Below, piece by piece: positions 34,252 through 44,600 of a stretch of DNA of 64,000 nucleotides. The notes under the pieces are model-generated. The model did not search any database. It saw only the letters and a list, made by a program, of their open reading frames with translations, and was not told where the DNA came from. The position numbers were made by a program, and so were the translations under genes. Origin of the DNA: Kribbella sp. VKM Ac-2569. Its GTDB lineage: Bacteria > Actinomycetota > Actinomycetes > Propionibacteriales > Kribbellaceae. How positions within the stretch are numbered: the first letter of the stretch is position 1; each line of letters opens with the position of its first letter. The stretch lies in assembly GCF_004216905.1 (NCBI RefSeq), contig NZ_SGXJ01000004.1, forward strand, positions 682,001 through 746,000. Reading direction: 5' to 3'.

Positions 34252-35490
34252 GTGACCCGCCCCGCACATCCGTCGTCCACAGATCCCGCTGATCAACCCG
34301 CCACGTACGGCGAGGTGTTCGGCGTGGCCGAGTTCCGATGGCTGTGGCTGGCGCAGCTCGGGTCGGTGATCGGGGACCAGTTGGCCCGGGTCGCGCTCGC
34401 CGTACTCGTCTTCGACCGGACCGGGTCGGCCGGGCTGTCCGCGGTCACCTACGCGCTGACCTTCCTGCCCGACATCGTCGGCGGTCCGTTGCTGTCCGGA
34501 CTGGCCGACCGCTATCCGCGCCGCCGGCTCATGATCGGCTGCGACGTCGCCCGGGCGGTGCTGGTCGCATTGATGGCAATCCCCGGCGCCTCGCTGTGGA
34601 TCCTGTGCGTGCTGCTCGTCGCGGTGCAGTTGCTCGCGTCGCCCTTCCAGTCCGCCAGAGCCGCCCTGCTGCCATCGATCCTGAGCGGCGACAAGTACGT
34701 CCTGGCCAGCTCGGTGTCGAACATCACCGGGCAGGCCTCACAACTGGCTGGGTTCGTGACCGGCGGCACCCTGGTGGCGGCCTTCGGCGCTGGGAACGCA
34801 TTGCTGGCCGACGCCGTCACCTTCGCGCTCTCGGCGGTCCTGCTGAGGCTCGGTGTTCGTGAACGCCCGTTGCCGGGGTCGACCGATGCGCGCCCGGGAT
34901 GGTGGCCGTCGCTGTCGGCCGGCGCGCGCCTCGTCTGGGGCGATCGGCAACTGCGGTACCTGGTCGCGCTGGCTTGCGTCGCCGGTTTCTACGTAAGCAT
35001 CGAAGGACTTGCCGCGCCGTACGCCGCAGTGGTCGGAGGCGGACCGGCCGCTGTCGGGATCCTGCTCGCCGCCAACCCGGCCGGGCAGATGGTCGGAATG
35101 CTGCTGCTGACGCGAGCCGCGCCGGCGCGGCGGCTCACGCTGATGGGCCCACTCGCGATCGGGTCCTGTGCGCCTCTGATCGGCTGTATCGCCGAGCCGG
35201 GACTGTGGGTGACCGTCGCGTTGTGGTTCGTGTCGGGGTTGTGTGCGTCGTACCAGCTGGCCGCGAGTGCGGCGTTCGTGCTGAACGTGCCGGACGCACA
35301 GCGCGGCCAGGCGTTCGGCCTGGCTCGCACTGCGCTGATCGTGTCTCAGGGAATAGGTGTGCTGGTCGCCGGGGCCGCTGCGGATCGGTGGGCGCCGTCC
35401 CTGGTCGTGGCGGCCGCGGGAATTCTGGGCTTACTGGTCGCGGCGGGCGCGGCGTACGGGTACGTCGGCGCCACGCGACAACCTGCATGA
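34252..35490 (+). CDS. MFS transporter
   Basis: The protein has 412 residues and about 12 membrane helices. The loop between helices 2 and 3, GLADRYPRRRLMIGCDV, is the MFS signature. The N-terminal FRWLWLAQLGSVIGDQLARVALAVLVFDRTGS fits the enterobactin exporter EntS-like / macrolide exporter-like group (MFS_3). The substrate is unknown. The start is uncertain: GTG 34252 is chosen, while GTG 34228 would add 8 residues; neither has a strong ribosome-binding site. Confidence 0.85.
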   Translation: MTRPAHPSSTDPADQPATYGEVFGVAEFRWLWLAQLGSVIGDQLARVALAVLVFDRTGSAGLSAVTYALTFLPDIVGGPLLSGLADRYPRRRLMIGCDVARAVLVALMAIPGASLWILCVLLVAVQLLASPFQSARAALLPSILSGDKYVLASSVSNITGQASQLAGFVTGGTLVAAFGAGNALLADAVTFALSAVLLRLGVRERPLPGSTDARPGWWPSLSAGARLVWGDRQLRYLVALACVAGFYVSIEGLAAPYAAVVGGGPAAVGILLAANPAGQMVGMLLLTRAAPARRLTLMGPLAIGSCAPLIGCIAEPGLWVTVALWFVSGLCASYQLAASAAFVLNVPDAQRGQAFGLARTALIVSQGIGVLVAGAAADRWAPSLVVAAAGILGLLVAAGAAYGYVGATRQPA

Positions 35491-35649
35491 TGGGTCACCA
35501 GTCGTTGTTCTGCATGGCGGCTGCCTCCTCTCGCGGGATCTGGGCGCATAGGTGTAAGCGCAGCGAGGTAATAACAGGGAAGCCATGACATTGCGTGCAC
35601 ATCACGGCTACTCTGTGACAAGGACCGACTGTGAGGCGGGGGTCTTTTC

Positions 35650-36966
35650 ATGAGTATCCGGCATCGGCTGGCGCGCCGTCGCCTACGCCGACGTCAAGAC
35701 GCGTCCTGGAGCCCGACCAGATGGGCATTGTGGTCGCAGCCCCGGAGCGTTCTCGGCTACGTCCTCGCGGTCGAGCTCATCACCGTCGTGGTCGTCGCTT
35801 CGACGTTCGACCTCGTCTCGGTCACCGGCGGTGACTGGATCCGGTTGCTGGTCCTCGCTGCCGGATCGGCGATCCATCTCGAAGCCGCCCGCGATATCGA
35901 GCGGCTGCGCAAGGTCGGCGCCGAAGGCATCCCGTACGTGAATCTCAAAGGGATGTGGACCTTCGCCGGTGTCCTCATCCTGCCTCCGCCGCTGGCGGTC
36001 GCGCTGATTCTCAGCACCTACGTGCATTCCTGGATCCGGGTACGCCGAGTTCCGCCGTACCGGTCGGTCTTCACCGCGACGACTCTCGTGCTCGCGGGCG
36101 CTGCAGGGGCCGTCGTCCTGGCGACGATCCGTCCCGGCGTCTACCCGGGCTACCCGTCCGGCCCGCTCGGACTCGTCGCCGTCGTCGCGGCCGGCCTGGC
36201 GTACTGGTTCGTGAACTACGCCCTGGTCGCCGGCGCGATCATGATGGCCAACCCCGACTCCCCGGGCCGCAACGCCCTCGGACGACTCTCGGACCAGCTG
36301 ATCGTGGCCGGTTCTCTCGGACTGGGTGTCGCGACCGCCGCGTTGCTCCTCAGCCAGCCATGGGCCGTCGCAGTCCTGCTGCTCACCATCCTCGGTCTGC
36401 ACCGCGCGCTTTTGGTCGAGCAGTTCCAGACGGCGTCACGCACCGATCCCAAGACAGGCCTGGCCAATGCAGCCTTCTGGCACGAGATCGCGCGTCGTGA
36501 GTTCGCCGGCGCCGAACGCACGAACTCCCGACTCGGCGTGCTCTATCTCGATCTCGACCACTTCAAGGCCATCAACGACACCTATGGCCACCTGGCCGGT
36601 GACGAGGCACTGAAGGCGGTCGCGGCCGAACTGCGCCACGAGGTCCGCGACAACGACCTGGTCGGGCGGCTCGGCGGCGAAGAGTTCGCCATCCTGCTCC
36701 CGCAGACCTCTGCGTCCGACACGGCGCTGGCCGCCGAGCGGATCCGGCGTCGCATCGCGGGTCTGACGGTCACCGTCGCCGCCCCCAACGGCCCGGTGCT
36801 GTGTGGCCCCATCACGTGCTCGATCGGCGCCGCGACGTACCCGGAGTCCGGTGCCAGCCTCGACGAGCTCCAGATAGCCGCCGACCTGGCCATGTACAAG
36901 GCCAAGGACGCCGGCCGGAATCGCGTCGTTGCCGCACCGGCCAACGGCGAGCTGCCGCCGTCCTGA
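35650..36966 (+). CDS. Membrane diguanylate cyclase (GGDEF)
   Basis: The protein has 438 residues. An N-terminal membrane region of about six helices (35-255) precedes a GGDEF domain (about 265-430). The catalytic signature is GGEEF at 342-346, with DLDHFKAINDTYGHLAGDEAL for the metal and guanine side. The domain should make cyclic di-GMP from two GTP. An RxxD inhibitory site is not obvious upstream of GGEEF. The membrane part is of the MASE-like sort and may sense a signal. No EAL domain is present. The 159 bases before the ATG show no c-di-GMP riboswitch I can recognise. Confidence 0.93.
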   Translation: MSIRHRLARRRLRRRQDASWSPTRWALWSQPRSVLGYVLAVELITVVVVASTFDLVSVTGGDWIRLLVLAAGSAIHLEAARDIERLRKVGAEGIPYVNLKGMWTFAGVLILPPPLAVALILSTYVHSWIRVRRVPPYRSVFTATTLVLAGAAGAVVLATIRPGVYPGYPSGPLGLVAVVAAGLAYWFVNYALVAGAIMMANPDSPGRNALGRLSDQLIVAGSLGLGVATAALLLSQPWAVAVLLLTILGLHRALLVEQFQTASRTDPKTGLANAAFWHEIARREFAGAERTNSRLGVLYLDLDHFKAINDTYGHLAGDEALKAVAAELRHEVRDNDLVGRLGGEEFAILLPQTSASDTALAAERIRRRIAGLTVTVAAPNGPVLCGPITCSIGAATYPESGASLDELQIAADLAMYKAKDAGRNRVVAAPANGELPPS

Positions 36967-37045
36967 CCCCCGGCATCAGCCCGCAGCGGTAGGCGATGTT
37001 TGGGTGCCTGTGCCAGGATTGCGCTTCCCGACGGAGGTGATCTGG

Positions 37046-37462
37046 ATGGCGCAGGAGGCATTGCAGCTGCTGGTCAGCATGCACCGAATCGTCAGACATC
37101 TGCGCCGGAGCAGGACCACCACGCTCCTGCACCCGACGCAGTTCCTGGCGCTGATGCTGATCGCCGACGAGCAACCGATCCGGATCGGCGAGATCGCCGC
37201 CCGGGTCCCGTGCTCGCAACCCACCGCGACCACGACGGTCGCGGGTCTGGAGGAGGCCGGTCTCGTCCGGCGCGAACCGGACCCCGTCGACGGTCGGGCG
37301 ACTGCGGTCGTGCTCACCGACCTGGGTGCCCAGACGGTCGAAGCGTCCGGCCGTCAGGCCGCCGAGGAGCTCGCCAACCTCCTCAGCCGCCTCGACGACG
37401 CCGACCGCGCGCTGGTCCTGCAGGCAGGCGCGGTCCTGGCGCGCGTCACTGACGGTCTCTAA
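37046..37462 (+). CDS. MarR-family transcriptional regulator
   Basis: The protein has 138 residues from ATG 37046, with GGAGGTGAT 6 bases upstream. Its winged helix is IRIGEIAARVPCSQPTATTTVAGLEEAGLVRREPDPVDGRATAVVLTDLG, with the wing DPVDGRA. A cysteine in the recognition region (VPCSQPT) might make it redox-sensitive. It overlaps the convergent beta-propeller gene by 4 bases. Targets are not evident; the preceding cyclase ends 79 bases upstream. Confidence 0.88.
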   Translation: MAQEALQLLVSMHRIVRHLRRSRTTTLLHPTQFLALMLIADEQPIRIGEIAARVPCSQPTATTTVAGLEEAGLVRREPDPVDGRATAVVLTDLGAQTVEASGRQAAEELANLLSRLDDADRALVLQAGAVLARVTDGL

Positions 37463-38376
37463 CGCAGGCCCGGTACGACGGTCACCGTGTACGGCGGCGT
37501 ACCGGGTGCGATGTCCAACTGGCTGTTCACCCACAGCAGCCGGCCGTTGTCGCGGGCGATCGTCGTCGGGGTCGCACCGGCCGCGCCAGGGCCCGAGTCC
37601 GCGACCAGCGTCGCCGCGGTCAGATCGTCGTTCAGGATGGCGAGCCGGGTGACGTACTTCCCGCCGCCGGCGTTGTAGACGGCGTACAGCCTGCGTCCTT
37701 CGAGCAGGTACCCGTCGCCGGACAGGATGCCGTTCGGCACGTCGAGGACGGTGACCTGCCGGGTGCGGAGGTCGATCCGGTACGTGACGTCCTGGCCCTG
37801 CTCGCCGACCAGGAGGACGCGTCCGTCGGTGACGATGCCGTTCAGGAAATACGGCGTCGGCTGGATCCGGTCGCGGGTGATCCACGGTTCGAGCTCGCCG
37901 AGGCCGTCGCGGGTGAGCGGCGCCCGCCAGATCTGGTTGTGCGCCGAATCGGTCACGTAGACGGCGTCGCCCGCGATCGTGAAGTCGTTCAGGAACGAGC
38001 CGTCCGACGCTTTCCGTACGTCGAGCAGCCGGCCGCGGGCGTCGTACAGGAAGAGCTTCGACGTACTCGCGCCGGCGACGAGGACCCGGCCCCAGCGGTC
38101 CAGGTGGATGCCGGTGGCCGCAGTACGTCCGTCGCTGCCGGCCGGCAGGAACAGGCTGAGGCGGGACGAGTGGGTGCTGCCGCGGTACACCGCGCCGGTG
38201 GCGACGCTGGTGACGTACATCGTGCCGCCGGGCGTCACCGCGATCCCCTCGAGGTTCTCGCCGGGGGTGGTCGAGACGACGTACTGCGTCGGTCGGTGGA
38301 CGGCGCCGGCCTGCGCGGTGGCCGATGGGGTGGCCGCGGCGAGGACCAGGACGGTGAGGACTGCGAGACGTTTCAT
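37459..38376 (-). CDS. Secreted SMP-30/NHL-like beta-propeller protein
   Basis: The protein has 305 residues. A Sec signal peptide covers about 1-21 (MKRLAVLTVLVLAAATPSATA). The rest has repeated blade motifs such as NLEGIAVTPGGTMYVTSV, TGIHLDRWGRVLVAG, DFTIAGDAVYVTDSAHNQIWR and FLNGIVTDGRVLLVGE, as in SMP-30/gluconolactonase-like six-blade propellers. It may bind or hydrolyse a lactone, or be a binding protein; the metal ligands of SMP-30 are not clear. It stands alone and is divergent from the next regulator. Confidence 0.8.
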   Translation of the reverse strand: MKRLAVLTVLVLAAATPSATAQAGAVHRPTQYVVSTTPGENLEGIAVTPGGTMYVTSVATGAVYRGSTHSSRLSLFLPAGSDGRTAATGIHLDRWGRVLVAGASTSKLFLYDARGRLLDVRKASDGSFLNDFTIAGDAVYVTDSAHNQIWRAPLTRDGLGELEPWITRDRIQPTPYFLNGIVTDGRVLLVGEQGQDVTYRIDLRTRQVTVLDVPNGILSGDGYLLEGRRLYAVYNAGGGKYVTRLAILNDDLTAATLVADSGPGAAGATPTTIARDNGRLLWVNSQLDIAPGTPPYTVTVVPGLR

Positions 38377-38474
38377 CGGGCCAGGGTGGAAGCGTACGGC
38401 GGCCGGTCGCGACCGGATTCGGCCTGAACCGAAGAGGTCTGGGCGGATGGCCTCGCGGCCGTCACAATCGAGGG

Positions 38475-39479
38475 ATGTTCCGCGTCCACTTCACCGCGGC
38501 GGACCTCGGCCGGGTCACGTTCCCCACCGAGCCGCACCCGCTGTGGGAAGCCGCGCTCGCGGCCCGCGCGCTCGGTGACCGGGCGATGTCGCCGGTCGTA
38601 CGACGCTGGCGGCGTACTGCGGCACCGCGGGTGCGGGGGTCGATGCGTCCGCTGTTCAAGCTGATCTCGCCAGGCGGGTTGTTCCCGGACTTCCTGATCC
38701 CGGAGGTTGGTGGGCCCGGTCTGGAGCCGGCGGTCGAGGCGTTGATGGAGACGCCGGCCTCCGTCATCCGGGACGAGTTGGAGCCGTGGCTGCCGCCTGA
38801 GATCGACCGGTACATGCGTGGGTTGCTGGACGGTCGCGCTGGTTCGCGGCGTGCGCTGGGCGGCGCGGTCCGGGACTTCCATCAGGAGGTACTGGTGCCT
38901 TCGTCGGGAGAGTTGCAGCGACGGTACGGCGCTGACCTCGGGATCCGGTCGCGGGCGGTCCTACACGGTGGGATCGATGCGCTGCTGTCGTCTCTGCATC
39001 CCGATGTCGAGTGGGCGACTCCGGTGCTGACGACGTGCGGGCCCGTCGACGACTGGATTGCGGACATCCACCTGAACGGCCGCGGACTCGAGCTCTATCC
39101 GTCCCCGCTGGTCTCCAACTGTCTCGCGATGGACAACCCTGACCGCCGTCCCGTTCTCGTCTACCCCTGCGCCGACCTGACCGAGCTGGACGATTCCGCC
39201 ACCGACGCCCTCGCAGACCTCCTAGGCCGCACGCGCGCCGCCGTACTCCGTTCCCTCACCCACCCCGCCACCACAACCCAACTGGCCCGCCGAGTAGGCA
39301 TCTCCCTGGCCTCCACCTCCGACCACACCAGAATCCTCCGAGCCGCCGCCCTGATAACCACCCACCGAACCCAAGGCACCGCCCTCCACGCCCTGACCCC
39401 CACGGCCCACAACTTGTTGACCGGGGCAACCGTCAAGTCTGTCGGCAGTCTTCCGGCACCCGCAGTCCCGCCATTGTGA
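38475..39479 (+). CDS. DUF5937/ArsR-like winged-helix regulator
   Basis: The protein has 334 residues. The N-terminus (FRVHFTAADLGRVTFPTEPHPLWEA) and GRAGSRRALGGAVRDFHQEVLVP are typical of the actinobacterial DUF5937 proteins. A C-terminal winged helix, TRAAVLRSLTHPATTTQLARRVGISLASTSDHTRILRAAALITTHR, belongs to the ArsR type. Having the DNA-binding domain at the C-terminus is normal for this group. The ligand is unknown. It lies 98 bases from the divergent secreted propeller gene, a possible target. Confidence 0.82.
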   Translation: MFRVHFTAADLGRVTFPTEPHPLWEAALAARALGDRAMSPVVRRWRRTAAPRVRGSMRPLFKLISPGGLFPDFLIPEVGGPGLEPAVEALMETPASVIRDELEPWLPPEIDRYMRGLLDGRAGSRRALGGAVRDFHQEVLVPSSGELQRRYGADLGIRSRAVLHGGIDALLSSLHPDVEWATPVLTTCGPVDDWIADIHLNGRGLELYPSPLVSNCLAMDNPDRRPVLVYPCADLTELDDSATDALADLLGRTRAAVLRSLTHPATTTQLARRVGISLASTSDHTRILRAAALITTHRTQGTALHALTPTAHNLLTGATVKSVGSLPAPAVPPL

Positions 39480-39525
39480 TTAGTTGCTCTCGACAAGATC
39501 CACAAGATGTTTCGGCTGTGGATAA

Positions 39526-39554
39526 CAGAATCCCTTGGAAATAAGGGGGTTCTG
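39526..39554. repeat. Hairpin upstream of the DUF222/HNH gene
   Basis: CAGAA and TTCTG (39526-39530, 39550-39554) enclose CCCTT-GGAAAT-AAGGG, giving a two-part stem with a small bulge. It sits 41 bases before the ATG. It may be an attenuator or the end of the mobile-like HNH unit. Confidence 0.45.
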
Positions 39555-39594
39555 GCTTTGAAAACTGTCGGTGGGGGTGTTTAGGCTTTGATGC

Positions 39595-41262
39595 ATGGAG
39601 AAGCCGGCTGAGTTGATGAGCGATGCGGAGCTGGAGCGCGCTCTCGACCAGGCCGACGCCGACCTGGCCCGGATCGAAACCCGCCGGTTGCGGATCATCG
39701 CGGCGATGGACAAGTCCGGGTACGCCGAACGGGTCGGTGCCCGGGACATGGTCCAGTACGTGGAGTTCCGCTACCGCCTCGACCACGCCCGCGCCTACCG
39801 CGACGTCCGGCTGGCCCGTGCGCTGCCGAAGTATGCGGCGGTCGTCGCCGCGCTGCCCGACCCTGATGTGCCCGACGACGGTTCGGTGCCTGAAGTGCTG
39901 TTGCGGCCGGCGCAAGCCGAAGCGATCGTGACCGCCCTCGAAAAGGTCCCGACAACGGTGCCGGTCGCTGATCTGGAGTTCGCCGAAGAGGAACTGGTCC
40001 GCCTCGGCCGGCACTTGTCGCCGGCCGATCTGCGTGCGGCTGCCGAGCAGTCCCGCGACATCCTCGACACCGACGGCCCCGAACCGGAAGAGGACAAGGC
40101 CGCCGCCCGCGAAACCTTGACCTTGAAGACCGCGGACCGCGGCGTGAAGTTCACCGGCTACCTGGCCAACGAGAACGCCGAACTCCTCCGGACGCTCATC
40201 GTCACCGGCGCCCGCCCCCACAAGACCGTCGACGGGGAGCGCGACCCGCGCTCCCGCGAAAAGCGCCAGGCGGATGCCCTCAGCACCACGTTGACGCTGG
40301 CCGCCACCGCCCTCGACGCAGGCACCCCGTCCCCCACGATGCCGCGCCCCACCGGCAAACCAGCCAGTTCCCCGGAGACCGGCTCTCCGGAGACCGGCTC
40401 CACAGGGACTGGTTCCACGGCGTCTGGTTCTATTGCGTCAGGCTCTGCGGAGGCCGGTTCGCTGGCGACCGGCCCACAGCCTGGTGTGGCTGGTGATGTG
40501 GTGCCTGGGTTCGGGGCGAAGGCGAACCTCACCGTCACCATCGACTTCCAGGACCTGAAGGCGGCCACCGCGGACGCGATCGGGCAGACCGTCTACGGCA
40601 ACGGGCTGTCGGCGGCCACCATCCGCCGATTGGCCTGCGACGCGAAGGTCATCCCGGTCGTGCTCGGCTCCAACTCCGAACCTCTGGACGTCGGCCGCTG
40701 CGAACGCCTCGTCACCAAGGCGATGCGCCGCGCCCTGAACACCCGCGACCGCGGCTGCGTCGTCTGTAATGCGCCGCCGGTCATGTGCGACGCCCATCAC
40801 CTGATCTCCTGGATCGACGGCGGCGAGACCAAGGTCGAGAACCTCGCCCTGGTCTGTCGCCGCCACCACACCGACCTGCACCACGGCCACTGGACCATCA
40901 CCATCACCAACGGCAAAGTCCACGTCACCAGACCCACCTGGGCCGACCCACCACCCCGCCATCCACACAAACCACCAGACGACGCAGCCCGGCCACACGA
41001 GCCACCGGGTGAGTCCCCCACGCCCTCGGATCCATCGGACGGCCAACTCACGTCCAGCGGCAACCCAAAGCCCCAAATCTCAACCCCAGCAGACGATCCG
41101 TGGGGTGACACCGCCACGCCCGCAGCCGCCGCACTCGGCGTGAGACCCAGCCGCTGGCACGCCGACGAACTGACCCGCGCGGAAGCCGCCCGGTTCGCGG
41201 TCTGGGGCGAGCGCACCCCGAACGACGCCGGCACCGGCCCGCCCTCCTTCGCCACAATCTGA
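39595..41262 (+). CDS. DUF222/HNH endonuclease-domain protein (13E12 type)
   Basis: The protein has 555 residues. The N-terminal DUF222 region (about 1-330) begins MEKPAELMSDAELERALDQA. The HNH nuclease motif follows at about 385-425: CVVCNAPPVMCDAHHLISWIDGG, then ENLALVCRRHHTDLHHG. This is the family of the repeated REP13E12 elements of M. tuberculosis and of many copies in nocardioids. Residues about 259-293 are a linker of seven S-x-x-x-G pentads encoded by 15-bp repeats (40370-40475). The C-terminal 110 residues are Pro-rich and disordered. Its cellular role is unknown. Confidence 0.9.
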   Translation: MEKPAELMSDAELERALDQADADLARIETRRLRIIAAMDKSGYAERVGARDMVQYVEFRYRLDHARAYRDVRLARALPKYAAVVAALPDPDVPDDGSVPEVLLRPAQAEAIVTALEKVPTTVPVADLEFAEEELVRLGRHLSPADLRAAAEQSRDILDTDGPEPEEDKAAARETLTLKTADRGVKFTGYLANENAELLRTLIVTGARPHKTVDGERDPRSREKRQADALSTTLTLAATALDAGTPSPTMPRPTGKPASSPETGSPETGSTGTGSTASGSIASGSAEAGSLATGPQPGVAGDVVPGFGAKANLTVTIDFQDLKAATADAIGQTVYGNGLSAATIRRLACDAKVIPVVLGSNSEPLDVGRCERLVTKAMRRALNTRDRGCVVCNAPPVMCDAHHLISWIDGGETKVENLALVCRRHHTDLHHGHWTITITNGKVHVTRPTWADPPPRHPHKPPDDAARPHEPPGESPTPSDPSDGQLTSSGNPKPQISTPADDPWGDTATPAAAALGVRPSRWHADELTRAEAARFAVWGERTPNDAGTGPPSFATI

Positions 41263-41379
41263 CCCCACCGGCTCTGCACGATCCTCGAGCAGGCCCGGCA
41301 GCCCGTCGCGCGCGTCCGTACCACGCCGCGCACGAGGCGTGCCGTGCCGGGACGTGGTGTGCACTAGTGGGTGGTGTGA

Positions 41380-41580
41380 GTGCGGGACTACGTCGGCGCC
41401 CGCAACCCGACTCCGGACGACGCGCACGCGCTACTCATCCCGCCGGGAGTGACGAACCCGAACCACCTACTCCTACCGTGCGACGTAGGCCGGGGAGGCG
41501 CGGGTGCTGTCGGGCGGGGCGTGCTGTTTCGGAGGATCGCGCAGTCCAACCGGTGGCGGTTTCCGCGGGGGATCGGATGA
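41380..41580 (+). CDS. Possible small hypothetical protein (66 residues)
   Basis: Within the 412-base gap between the HNH gene and the GH87-like gene, a frame from GTG 41380 encodes MRDYVGARNPTPDDAHALLI and ends RWRFPRGIG. Third positions are mostly G or C except for a few CTA and GTA codons. It ends 15 bases before a hairpin terminator at 41596-41625, which supports a real transcript. No family is recognised and no strong ribosome-binding site is seen. The rest of the gap (41263-41379) shows nothing I can identify. Confidence 0.35.
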   Translation: MRDYVGARNPTPDDAHALLIPPGVTNPNHLLLPCDVGRGGAGAVGRGVLFRRIAQSNRWRFPRGIG

Positions 41581-41595
41581 TTGCCGACGTACGGC

Positions 41596-41625
41596 GGGCG
41601 CACCCGAGACCGCTCAGGTGCGCCC
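41596..41625. terminator. Hairpin terminator
   Basis: GGGCGCACC (41596-41604) pairs with GGTGCGCCC (41617-41625), and GAG/CTC inside the loop extends the structure. It lies downstream of the small frame at 41380-41580 and also past the end of the leftward GH87-like gene. Confidence 0.65.
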
Positions 41626-41674
41626 GTCGTACACAGGCCATGCGCTCAGGTGCCGACGGTTGCCGGCACCCCTG

Positions 41675-44600
41675 TTAGTTGCGGTTGAGGGTGAAGGTTG
41701 TGGTGGTGTTTTGGATGTCTTTGGCGTTGTTGGTGAGGGTTAGGTTGTTGAAGGTGACTGCGCCTAAGGCGGGGCCTTGGCCGGGTTCGGGGAGTTCGTT
41801 GGCCCAGATGCCGAAGCCGGACTTGGCGTCGAAGGCGTCGCCGGATTTGCGGGCGCCGGAGATGGTCGTGTTGGTGAAGACGGTGTCCGCGACCGGGAAC
41901 TGCGGCTGGCCGCCGACGTAGTTCGTCTGGAACATGATCCCGCTGTAGGTCGGATCGACGATGTCCAGATCGTTGACGCGGATCCCCTGGAAGATCTTCG
42001 ACGCCGAGAAGATCCACACCGCGGGGAACGCCTGGTTGCCCCAGAAATGCCCGCCGGACCGTACGACGGAGACGTTCTGGAACTGCGTCGGCGGAGTGGC
42101 TCCGAACCCGTTCATCGGGATCCCGAAGTCCAGGGAACTGATGGTGATCCCGGGGTACGTGAGCATGTCCGCGGCGTACAGGTTCCGGAAAACGTTGTTC
42201 GTCCCGCCGTACACCGCGAACCCGGCGGCTCGCCAGGTCAGCGTCGCGGACAGGTTCTCGAACACGTTGTCCCGGACCTCGCCGCCGCCGTTGTCGGTGG
42301 CGTTGAACAGCGCGAAGCTGTCGTCACCCGTCGACCGGGCGTCGTTGTTGCTGACCGTGTTGCCGGCCGACCCGTTCGTCATGTTGATGCCGTCGGCAAA
42401 CGTGTCCCGGATCCGCGAGTTCTTGATCGTCGAGGTGTCGGTGTTCGAACCCCAGTACATGCAGACCATGTGCTCGACCCAGATGTTGTCGATGGTCATG
42501 TTCGCCGTACCCGAGAAGTCGAACACCTTGCCGGGCCCGTCGATCCGCGACGTGTAGTTGCCGAGGTACGCGAACCCGCTGAACGTCGACCCGTTCGCCG
42601 ACGCCTCGGACCGGAACCCGACGTCGGTGTTGTCCTGCGTGGTCGGCGCGTGGAACCGGGTGAACCAGGGCCCGGCCCCGACGATCTTGACCGCCTTGCC
42701 GTACACCTGGAACTTCGACGACGTGTCGTAGTCACCGGCGGGCAGGTACACACCCTGCAGGTTGCTGTCCTGCCGCACCTGGTCGAGCGCGTTCTGCACG
42801 TCGTGATGGGTGAAGCCGGCCGGTGTGACGAATCCCGCGCCAGGGTTCGGGACCGGCGTCGCAGCCTCGGTGTCGAGGAAGTCGATCGTGTACGTCAGGC
42901 TGTTCGCCGGATCCTTCTGCAGCCGGATCTTCGTCCCGGCCGGGTAGGTCTGGCCGAGCATCAGGTTGGCCTCGTCGTAGATGTGCCGCGCCGGACCTGA
43001 CCCCGGCGAGTTGTTCGGCGACGCCTCCGCGCCGTACAGCCAGGCGTGCTTCGAGGTCAGCGGCAACGTCTTCGCGAAGCTGCCGTTCACGTAGACGCTG
43101 ATCGACGACGTCTGCCCGCCGCCGCCCGACGAGTCCGGCATCGAGAAGCGGGTGACGAGCGTGTTCGTGCTGGCGCGGGTGGTGAACTCGACGTACGCGC
43201 CGTTCGAGCCCAGCGTGACCGCGCGGCGCCCGGAGGCTTCACCGGCCAGGTCGCCGATCGTCCGGTTCGGTCCGATGACGGACGCGCCGCCGCCGACCGC
43301 GGCGTCTTCCGCCTCGAGGTGGTCGTACGGCATGTTCGCGCCGCGACCCACGAAGAACGGCCGCTCACTCGTGTTGTTCGAGCGCTTCACCGGCAACTCA
43401 TTGGCGTCGTCCGCCAGCACCACACGCACGGTGTAGCGCCCGTTGGTGGCCGTCCAGTTGCCGAGAGCAACAGTAGGTGTGGTCGCGCCGGCCGCGATCG
43501 CACCGTTGTACGAGCCCGTCAACGTCGTCACGACGGACGATCCGTTCAGCACCGTCAGCGTGATCCCATGCGCACCAGACGCAGAGGCGACACTGCCTTG
43601 GTTCTTCAAAGACACGGAGAACGCGACAGCGTTGCCGGCGGACGGGTTCCCAGGCGTCCAGTTCACCGCCGCCGCGACGAGGTCGGAGCTCGCCACGGGG
43701 GTCACCACGAGCGGACCAGCAGCGGCCGCCGTGTTGTTCCCGTCGTTCTGCTCGATCACTGAACCACCCTCGTCGACCTTGGCGCTCAACGCGTACGAGC
43801 CCGCGTCGCGCGTCCCGATCGATGCGCTGACCGTCGTCGACGCCCCGGCCGCGAGCGCGCCGACAGCCGCCGTACCGACCTTGGTCGTGCCGAGGTAGAA
43901 GTTCACGTCGGTCGCCGCGGAGCCCGCCGTGCCGCCGTTGTTCACCGTCGCACGGACCGTGATCGCGTCGGTCTCGACCGGCGACGTGGGTGTCCACGAG
44001 ACGTTGGAGGGCGTGAGATCCGGGTTCGGCGCCGGTACGCCGAGCACCTGCAGCTCAGCGACCTGCCCGGCCGGTGCGCCGGTGTTCCCGGTGAAGTTCA
44101 GCCGTACGTCGGCCACTCGCGCGCTGACCGGGATCGTCACGCTGTTGCCGCTCGCTGGGTTGAAGTCGTAGCCGGCCGAAGCAACGATCGTCGTGAAGTT
44201 CGACGAGCTCTGCTCCCGCCCGAGGATCGAGAACGTCTGCGTCCGCGGTCCCCACGCCGGATCGAGGCTGAGCCGTACGACGATCGAGCTGAGGTCCGCG
44301 TTCGCGCCCAGCTCGGTGGTGAGCGTGGCCGGATTGGCGTTGCCCTCCCAGTACGTCGTCACGTCGTCGTCGTTCGCGTTCGCCGGGACGTAGGTGAACG
44401 TCGACCCGGACGCGCTGATCGGCTTGTGCAGCGCCAGGTTGCTGCCCGGGCCGCCGCTGCTGTTGCGGGTGACCGTGTTGCTGTTCGCGGACTGGTTGCC
44501 AGCGGCATCTTTCCCTCGAACGGTGTACGCGATCGACACGTTGACAGGCTGGTTGTCCGTGTACGTGAGCACGTTGCCGGCCACGCTGGTCCGCAGCTGA

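Noticed and set aside
35491..35649. Possible cyclic di-GMP riboswitch before the GGDEF gene
   Set aside because: I could not find the conserved core or the paired stems of either known class; the 159 bases show no clear structure.
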